Shown piece after piece: positions 4,571-7,404 of a stretch of 7,404 nt of DNA; the first letter of the stretch is position 1; each line of letters starts with the position of its first letter. Origin of the DNA: Minisyncoccota bacterium (GTDB lineage: Bacteria; Patescibacteriota; Minisyncoccia; UBA6257; 1-14-0-10-40-38); assembly GCA_020052135.1 (NCBI GenBank), contig JAGVPS010000027.1, forward strand, positions 1 to 7,404, in the 5' to 3' direction. Both the position numbers and the translations under genes were made by a program. Under the pieces are notes generated by a model. That model searched no databases. It had not been told where the DNA came from and saw nothing but the letters and a program-made list of their open reading frames with translations.

Positions 4571-4601
4571 CCCCGTAGTGAGCTTCGCTCTACTACTGGG
4601 G
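4571..4601. repeat. CCCCGT hairpin, family A copy 1
   Basis: CCCC (4571-4574)/GGGG (4598-4601), GTAGT (4575-4579)/ACTAC (4592-4596) and GAGC (4580-4583)/GCTC (4587-4590) around loop TTC, with unpaired T at 4591 and 4597. Copies at 5638-5670 and 6049-6083 have the same two bulged T positions but different, compensating stem bases. Confidence 0.85.
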
Positions 4602-4613
4602 TGGCGAGCCCTG

Positions 4614-4629
4614 CCTGCCTGCAGGCAGG
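4614..4629. repeat. CCTGCCTG/CAGGCAGG palindrome
   Basis: A perfect 16-bp palindrome of the dispersed CCTGCC type. A shorter relative is at 4806-4817. It lies inside a 7-bp inverted repeat TTGCCCT (4558-4564)/AGGGCAA (4639-4645) that also encloses family A copy 1. Confidence 0.7.
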
Positions 4630-4681
4630 TTTGTGTCGAGGGCAAGAGCTTTGCACCAATTGAGACACTGACGAGCCGTAA

Positions 4682-4778
4682 ACCCCGTTAGAGAACTCTC
4701 ATGGGACATCAAACCCCGCTTGTTCATACGGAAGAAATGCACCATCGTGGCAAGCCGCGTGGTATTCTCTAATGGGGT
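4682..4778. repeat. CCCCGTTAGAGAA element with 69-bp insert, family B
   Basis: ACCCCGTTAGAGAA (4682-4695) and TTCTCTAATGGGGT (4765-4778) are 14-bp inverted arms with one G-T mismatch, separated by 69 bp. The interior contains ATG 4700 with a 23-codon frame ending in a TAA inside the right arm, probably not a gene. A local alternative hairpin (GAGA 4691-4694/TCTC 4697-4700) is possible. Confidence 0.65.
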
Positions 4779-4805
4779 AAAACGAAATTTGAGAGCGTGG
4801 GACGA

Positions 4806-4817
4806 CCTGCCGGCAGG
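4806..4817. repeat. CCTGCC/GGCAGG palindrome
   Basis: A perfect 12-bp palindrome followed by CAGGT, a shortened form of the longer dispersed CCTGCCTGCC/GGCAGGCAGG unit. Confidence 0.6.
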
Positions 4818-4821
4818 CAGG

Positions 4822-4875
4822 TTTGCTTAACTCGAGCAATGTTAAGCAAAATATACCAAGTCATATTTGCTTAAC
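4822..4875. repeat. Triple TTTGCTTAAC repeat forming alternative hairpins
   Basis: TTTGCTTAAC at 4822-4831 and 4866-4875, and its exact reverse complement at 4841-4850. The middle copy can pair with either neighbour, so the two hairpins exclude each other. The set lies immediately 3' of the DsrE gene (minus strand), where it could act in mRNA 3'-end formation or protection; no U-tract of terminator quality is seen. Confidence 0.75.
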
Positions 4876-4883
4876 AAAACTTC

Positions 4884-5210
4884 TTACCCGAACACAAGCA
4901 CTTTATCCGACTCCTCAACCATCTTGAGCAAATCCGTCATGGTAGAGATTGGGCAAACCCCAGCCTCTTGTTTACCGCGAATTTCCAAACAGGTGCCGCA
5001 AGCAAGAATAATCCCTTTCAGCTCTTTATATTCCGCAACCTTCTTTGAGATGTCGAAGTGTTCCGTGTCGGCGATGGTATCGAGCTCGGCTCCTTCGCTC
5101 ATCAAAAATATAGTTACATCATGACTGGCTTTAAGCGAAGTGATGCCGAAACGAAACGTGTTCCAAATATGTTCCGGATTGTTGGATTGTAAAATAATGC
5201 CGATTTTCAT
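4884..5210 (-). CDS. DsrE-family protein
   Basis: A 108-residue single-domain protein with the DsrE/DsrF-like alpha/beta fold: MKIGIILQSNNPEHIWNTF opening strand and helix (1-19), VTIFLMSEGAEL (32-43), then LACGTCLEIRG (69-79) and GVCPISTMTDLL (84-95), ending in DKVLVFG. Members act in cytoplasmic sulfur relay or as small redox or persulfide-handling proteins. Cys71, Cys74 (CxxC) and Cys86 are candidate sulfur-carrying residues. Full length for the family (110-120 aa). It lies 48 nt downstream of the DUF2061 gene on the same strand and is probably co-transcribed with it, a pairing that hints at sulfur-compound handling. The start at 5210 has no Shine-Dalgarno site; upstream DNA is very AT-rich. 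The partner from which it accepts sulfur cannot be inferred here. Confidence 0.87.
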   Translation of the reverse strand: MKIGIILQSNNPEHIWNTFRFGITSLKASHDVTIFLMSEGAELDTIADTEHFDISKKVAEYKELKGIILACGTCLEIRGKQEAGVCPISTMTDLLKMVEESDKVLVFG

Positions 5211-5258
5211 AGACGATTTTATTTTAACACTTCTTTCAAATTTATATTATTTCTTGTT

Positions 5259-5483
5259 CTACTTGCCCCTGATCCAGAGCCAAAATCTTTCATGAAAATA
5301 GTAGGCTACGGTCAGCACCGCGGCCGCAGTTAGAGTAATCTCACTCGCCTTGCCTAATTCGCCAGTGTACAAATATATAATTACTCCAGTAATCAATGTA
5401 GCCAATACCCGCCACGTGACGGTTTTAGCGAAGGATCGCGTTTGCGGGTTTTTAGCGACGGAATAAATATTATTTACGTTCAT
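5259..5483 (-). CDS. DUF2061 small membrane protein
   Basis: A 74-residue protein with the hallmark DUF2061 layout: RSFAKTVTWRVLATL (16-30) entering the first membrane helix (about 26-40), a short YTGE turn (39-42), a second helix (about 47-62), and the conserved AYYFHERFW (60-68). Its function is unknown; it is an inner-membrane two-helix protein. It lies upstream of the DsrE-family gene with a 48-nt gap and probably forms its operon. Upstream of ATG 5483 there is no Shine-Dalgarno site. A TGC + TAACAT extended -10-like sequence lies six bases before the ATG, consistent with a leaderless transcript, but the hexamer match is only four of six. Confidence 0.88.
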   Translation of the reverse strand: MNVNNIYSVAKNPQTRSFAKTVTWRVLATLITGVIIYLYTGELGKASEITLTAAAVLTVAYYFHERFWLWIRGK

Positions 5484-5531
5484 AATTACATGTTAGCACT
5501 TTTTTTATTTTTCGATTGATGTTCTAGTAAC

Positions 5532-5606
5532 TTCCCCGCCTGCGCCGACCTGTCTGCCGTACCAACGGCACAGGCAGGGGCTTCGGCGGGCAGGTCGGCC
5601 GGGGAA
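5532..5606. repeat. Compound GC-rich palindrome
   Basis: TTCCCC (5532-5537) and GCCGACCTG (5544-5552) pair with CAGGTCGGC (5591-5599) and GGGGAA (5601-5606), with six extra bases in the left arm and one in the right. Nested inside is TGCCGT (5555-5560)/ACGGCA (5565-5570). It looks like one palindromic unit inserted into another. No gene is supported in 5484-5687. Confidence 0.6.
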
Positions 5607-5637
5607 ATGCCGCCAAGTACCTCATGCGGAAAGCATG

Positions 5638-5670
5638 CCCCGTAGCGAAACGAAGTTTCTGCTACTGGGG
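5638..5670. repeat. CCCCGT hairpin, family A copy 2
   Basis: CCCC (5638-5641)/GGGG (5667-5670), GTAGC (5642-5646)/GCTAC (5661-5665) and GAAAC (5647-5651)/GTTTC (5655-5659) around loop GAA, with unpaired T at 5660 and 5666. Compared with copy 1 the last pair of the lower stem is changed on both strands (T-A to C-G). Confidence 0.85.
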
Positions 5671-5684
5671 TAATTCCACGCATC

Positions 5685-5966
5685 GGTTTACCCCGTTAGA
5701 TATTTTTTCAATCTCGCCTTAATAAATCGTTTGCCCCAAGATGTTTTTAAATATTTTTCTCTGTGCGTGGCATCTTGCTGATTTATACACGCCTCGTAAT
5801 AAACAAGCTCAAAAGGCAAACGATTCTTCGTAGATTCAACCCTCCCCGAATTGTGTAATTTTAACCTATTTCTCAAATCGTCAGTATAACCAACATAAAA
5901 TTGTTTGTCTTTTTTACTTTGTAAAATATAAATATAGTACATACTTTTTATCTAACGGGGTGAACC
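5685..5966. mobile_element. Candidate mobile element: GIY-YIG gene in inverted repeats
   Basis: ACCCCGTTAGATA (5690-5702) and TATCTAACGGGGT (5949-5961) are perfect 13-bp inverted repeats around a single GIY-YIG nuclease gene; the match extends outward to 18 bp with one mismatch (5685-5702/5949-5966). The left arm encodes the last codons (YLTG) and stop of the nuclease, and the right arm ends seven bases before its ATG, so the gene fills the element. The same arms recur without a gene at 6118-6149. This resembles an autonomous element and a deleted derivative. No target duplication is evident. That it moves is inference. Confidence 0.5.
5688..5942 (-). CDS. GIY-YIG family endonuclease, YhbQ-like
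   Basis: An 84-residue single-domain nuclease of the short UPF0213/YhbQ-like (COG2827) type. The GIY-YIG signature is YYIYIL (2-7) and YVGYT (16-20); R24 (or R26) in DLRNRL, H30 in LHNSG and E62 in REKYLK match the catalytic arginine, histidine and metal-binding glutamate; the TKNRLPFELVYYE block (38-50) is typical. The fold cuts branched or hairpin DNA in characterised relatives. There is no separate DNA-binding domain. The last codons (YLTG, stop) are written by the left inverted repeat, and the other repeat lies just upstream of the ATG, so gene and repeats form one unit. No Shine-Dalgarno site is present. It could be the enzyme acting on the many hairpins nearby, or only a passenger. Confidence 0.9.
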   Translation of the reverse strand: MYYIYILQSKKDKQFYVGYTDDLRNRLKLHNSGRVESTKNRLPFELVYYEACINQQDATHREKYLKTSWGKRFIKARLKKYLTG

Positions 5967-5985
5967 AGCTCGAGTACATTGCTCA

Positions 5986-6019
5986 ACCCCGTTAGAGAGT
6001 TCGCTGTCTCTAATGGGGT
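5986..6019. repeat. CCCCGTTAGAGA hairpin, family B
   Basis: ACCCCGTTAGAGA (5986-5998) and TCTCTAATGGGGT (6007-6019) pair with one G-T wobble around an 8-nt loop. It lies 20 bp beyond the GIY-YIG unit and has the same 5'-CCCCGTTAGA / TCTAAYGGGG-3' outline. Confidence 0.85.
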
Positions 6020-6048
6020 CAATTCCGAAGCGTCTCCCCCACGACCTG

Positions 6049-6083
6049 CCCCGTAGTGAACGCTTTGCGTTTTACTACTGGGG
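6049..6083. repeat. CCCCGT hairpin, family A copy 3
   Basis: CCCC (6049-6052)/GGGG (6080-6083), GTAGT (6053-6057)/ACTAC (6074-6078) and GAACGC (6058-6063)/GCGTTT (6067-6072, one G-T) around loop TTT, with unpaired T at 6073 and 6079. The upper stem sequence differs from copies 1 and 2 but pairs equally well. Confidence 0.85.
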
Positions 6084-6103
6084 TCGAACATAGCCACGAC
6101 TTC

Positions 6104-6170
6104 ACCCCGTTGGATTAACCCCGTTAGATAATTGCATATCTAACGGGGTGAACTTTATATCCAATGGGGT
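6104..6170. repeat. Nested family B hairpins
   Basis: The outer arms ACCCCGTTGGAT (6104-6115) and ATCCAATGGGGT (6159-6170) enclose a complete inner hairpin ACCCCGTTAGATA (6118-6130)/TATCTAACGGGGT (6137-6149) with loop ATTGCA. The inner arms are identical to those flanking the GIY-YIG gene, and the 17-mer TATCTAACGGGGTGAAC is shared (5949-5965 and 6137-6153). It reads as a gene-less copy inserted into an older copy. Confidence 0.8.
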
Positions 6171-6351
6171 AAATCATGTCGTCGTTATCCTCCTCATGGA
6201 AAATAGCGTCTTTAACATCCTGCAAAGTAAATTGCTCCTTGCCCCGTCGTAGCATTGGCGAAGTCAGGTCGGTCTCCTTGAGCATATCCACGATTTCATC
6301 CTCTATTTCCTTCCTACGCGCTAAAATAGTTTCCAGATTATCTATTTGCAT
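6124..6351 (-). CDS. Small helical protein with repeat-derived C-terminus
   Basis: A 75-residue ORF. Residues 1-58 look like a genuine small charged helical protein (LETILARRKEIEDEIVDML, then a QFTLQDVKDAIFHEE segment and an acidic EEDNDD end). Residues 59-75 (MIYPIGYKVHPVRYAII) are simply a translation of the nested CCCCGTT hairpins, so the original C-terminus was probably displaced by their insertion. I do not recognise the family. An antitoxin-like or restriction-associated accessory role is possible from the neighbouring hsdS, but nothing in the sequence proves it. AGGAG lies 17 nt before the start, too far for a normal ribosome site. The opening ILxRRKEIxD motif resembles that of the broken gene immediately upstream, suggesting paralogues. 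Confidence 0.5.
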   Translation of the reverse strand: MQIDNLETILARRKEIEDEIVDMLKETDLTSPMLRRGKEQFTLQDVKDAIFHEEDNDDMIYPIGYKVHPVRYAII

Positions 6352-6475
6352 AAAATTTGAATATTAAGCTCCTGCCGCGCCCCGTTAGAAGCTCCACGCT
6401 TTCTAATGGGGTCAATCTCTTTCCGCCGTTCAAGAATTTGCCTGGCCTGAGCTGGGTCGAAGGGTTGATTTTCAT
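6342..6475 (-). pseudogene. Frameshifted small gene cut by a hairpin
   Basis: Minus-strand frame from 6479 reads TYENQPFDPAQARQILERRK, EID, then the translated hairpin, then a short tail to TAG at 6344-6342. It has no start codon in frame. The only nearby ATG (6475-6473) is one base off; one additional A in the AAAA tract at 6472-6469 would give MKNQPFDPAQ in frame. The protein-like part ends exactly where the CCCCGTTAGAA hairpin (6380-6411) begins. So the gene appears both frameshifted (true mutation or assembly error at a homopolymer) and truncated by a repeat. The QILERRKEID motif recurs in the next gene (ILARRKEIED). It follows the coiled-coil gene directly and would have been part of that operon. 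Confidence 0.4.
6380..6411. repeat. CCCCGTTAGAA hairpin, family B
   Basis: CCCC (6380-6383)/GGGG (6408-6411), a G-T pair, TTAGAA (6385-6390)/TTCTAA (6401-6406) and GC (6391-6392)/GC (6398-6399) with bulged T6400, loop TCCAC. It interrupts the small frameshifted gene on the minus strand. The bulged T position resembles that of family A. Confidence 0.8.
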
Positions 6476-6479
6476 AAGT

Positions 6480-6791
6480 TTAATGATCCAATTCGTTATC
6501 TGAAAATTGGCTTTCGATGACGGCTTTCCGATACTTCAGCATTTCTAGGTCTTTCTTGAGCTCGGCATTTCTCTGCTGTTCCTGTGTGACCATGCCCTCC
6601 AAAGCTTGAGCCGAATATTTGAAATCTTCCTTTAAATGTTCTTTAAGGTCCTGCATACCAAGTGTCTTATTCTCGACTTTGAGCTTTGCACTTAAGACCA
6701 CGAGCTCCTGATCAGACTCCTGAATTTCTCGCTCTTTGGCGGTAATTTCTTTTGCAATTTCTTCGACTAAATGTTGTTTTATATTTTTCAT
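6480..6791 (-). CDS. Coiled-coil protein downstream of hsdS
   Basis: A 103-residue, highly charged protein predicted to be almost entirely alpha-helical with heptad-like spacing. The first long helix spans about 5-40 (EEIAKEITAKEREIQESDQE) and the second about 65-96 (QEQQRNAELKKDLEMLK). They are separated by a stretch with TLGMQDLKEHLKEDF. No catalytic motif, membrane segment or known family signature is visible. It begins 17 nt after the hsdS stop and is in the same orientation, so it is probably co-transcribed with the restriction genes; an accessory or structural partner is plausible but unproven. No Shine-Dalgarno site is seen; the intergenic DNA is AT-rich. Convincing as a gene from composition and operon position; function unknown. 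Confidence 0.65.
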   Translation of the reverse strand: MKNIKQHLVEEIAKEITAKEREIQESDQELVVLSAKLKVENKTLGMQDLKEHLKEDFKYSAQALEGMVTQEQQRNAELKKDLEMLKYRKAVIESQFSDNELDH

Positions 6792-6808
6792 ATTATTTTT
6801 TGTTAATT

Positions 6809-7404
6809 TTAATTATTCATTGATTTATGCAATGCGCTATCAAACAACTCCTTCAATTTCGCTTTTTGCCTAAGAAGCTGTTTTTTATAATCCTGAACCG
6901 CGGAAAGCTTGGCCACGATTTGTTTTTGGATTTGGAGGGGCGGGAGAGGGATTTTAATGCCAAAAATATCTTTATCGGAAACAGCCGGATAATTTGCGCC
7001 ACGTTGGAATGGCAAAACTTTTTTTATGAAAGGTTTAGATATAACAGTGAAGTATAGAAATTCAGGATAAGCAATTGTTGCATTAGCCCTGATTACGCAA
7101 AATCCAGTCGAAGCGATAGCGTTGTTGAATTCAGTGGGCACAATTGCAATATTTTCTAAATACGGCCTGGTTGTCGCAAATACGATATCTCCCGCTCCGA
7201 CGATTTTTCGAGCCCGCGACGGCGCACCTTCCACCGGAATTAAGTTAGCATTTTGTATTTCTTTTGCTTCGGCATTGATTGAAGAGATATCAATGTACCG
7301 GAATTCTTTTTTAAAAAAGTTTTTGGGCTGTCCTTGATCGGTTTTCTCACATACTTCTCCTAACTTTTTAACCTCCCAATTTTTCTTGCCCGCCATAGCC
7401 TTGG
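6809..7404 (-). CDS. hsdS: Type I restriction specificity subunit HsdS, 5' partial
   Basis: One target-recognition domain plus one conserved helical spacer of a type I restriction-modification S subunit, which chooses the DNA sequence for the HsdM/HsdR complex. Numbering from the ATG at 7396: WEVKKLGEV (7-15) opens the TRD, GDIVFATTRPYL (69-80) and RGANYPAVSDKDI (132-144) are typical TRD blocks, then IPLPPLQIQKQIVAKL (149-164) leads into the dimerising helix ending LKELFDSALHKSM (181-193). Full S subunits (about 400 aa) have two such halves. The frame stays open past 7396 to the window edge (…KAM before AGKKNWEVKKLG), and SALHKSM at the 3' end looks like a repeat of that junction. I therefore think this is the second half of a full-length gene starting beyond the window; a half-size S protein starting at 7396 is the alternative. 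Confidence 0.85.
   Translation of the reverse strand, partial: KAMAGKKNWEVKKLGEVCEKTDQGQPKNFFKKEFRYIDISSINAEAKEIQNANLIPVEGAPSRARKIVGAGDIVFATTRPYLENIAIVPTEFNNAIASTGFCVIRANATIAYPEFLYFTVISKPFIKKVLPFQRGANYPAVSDKDIFGIKIPLPPLQIQKQIVAKLSAVQDYKKQLLRQKAKLKELFDSALHKSMNN

Noticed and set aside
4483..4668. 61-aa minus-strand frame
   Set aside because: It reads through the CCTGCC palindrome and a hairpin; no protein-like composition or start signal.
5486..5683. 65-aa minus-strand frame
   Set aside because: It is a translation of the compound palindrome and family A copy 2; the residues are low-quality and repeat-derived.
4571..6412. CRISPR array
   Set aside because: The repeats are palindromic, unevenly spaced, differ in stem sequence, contain genes between them, and no cas gene is present.

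Overview
The window looks like part of a small-genome Candidate Phyla Radiation (Patescibacteria, probably Parcubacteria-like) chromosome. The reasons are short genes, mostly absent Shine-Dalgarno sites, a small GIY-YIG nuclease, a minimal HicBA pair, and many GC-rich palindromes of the CCTGCC/GGCAGG and TCCGCC/GGCGGA kind. This is inference from style, since no rRNA or other taxonomic marker is present. TGA acts as an ordinary stop (for example at 1521-1523), so the Gracilibacteria/SR1 recoding is not indicated.

Layout. 24-141 (-) holds a decayed RadC C-terminus, abutted by a complete short-chain dehydrogenase gene (141-935, -). A compact divergent promoter region follows, then two translationally coupled small membrane-protein genes (1050-1822, +). 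1831-2554 (-) is a three-gene operon: hicB-like antitoxin, hicA-like toxin, and a tiny STAS/DUF4325-like ORF. 2802-3076 (-) has no protein gene but carries a clear extended -10 promoter, about 260 nt able to form a multi-branched fold with pairing ends, and an intrinsic terminator: a candidate structured ncRNA that I cannot assign to a known family. 3229-4326 (+) is an FMN-dependent nitronate monooxygenase-like gene with a textbook Shine-Dalgarno site and its own terminator, unlike its neighbours and probably acquired.

4327-4883 has no intact gene. It holds the terminator, an ORF remnant and a series of hairpins. 4884-5483 (-) encodes a DUF2061 membrane protein followed by a DsrE-family protein. 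From 4571 to 6412 the DNA is studded with nine copies of a palindromic element family that starts CCCCGT and ends (T/C)GGGG. One copy has its two arms pulled apart around a complete GIY-YIG nuclease gene (5688-5942, -); another is a short copy with the same arms and no gene, nested inside an older copy. 6124-7404 (-) carries the C-terminal half of a type I restriction specificity subunit, a coiled-coil protein, a frameshifted small gene cut by a hairpin, and a second small gene whose C-terminus is written by the nested hairpins.

The best candidate for something undescribed is the GIY-YIG gene bounded by CCCCGTTAGATA inverted repeats, together with the related gene-less hairpins around it (a possible autonomous/non-autonomous mobile family). 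The second is the 260-nt structured RNA at 2802-3061.
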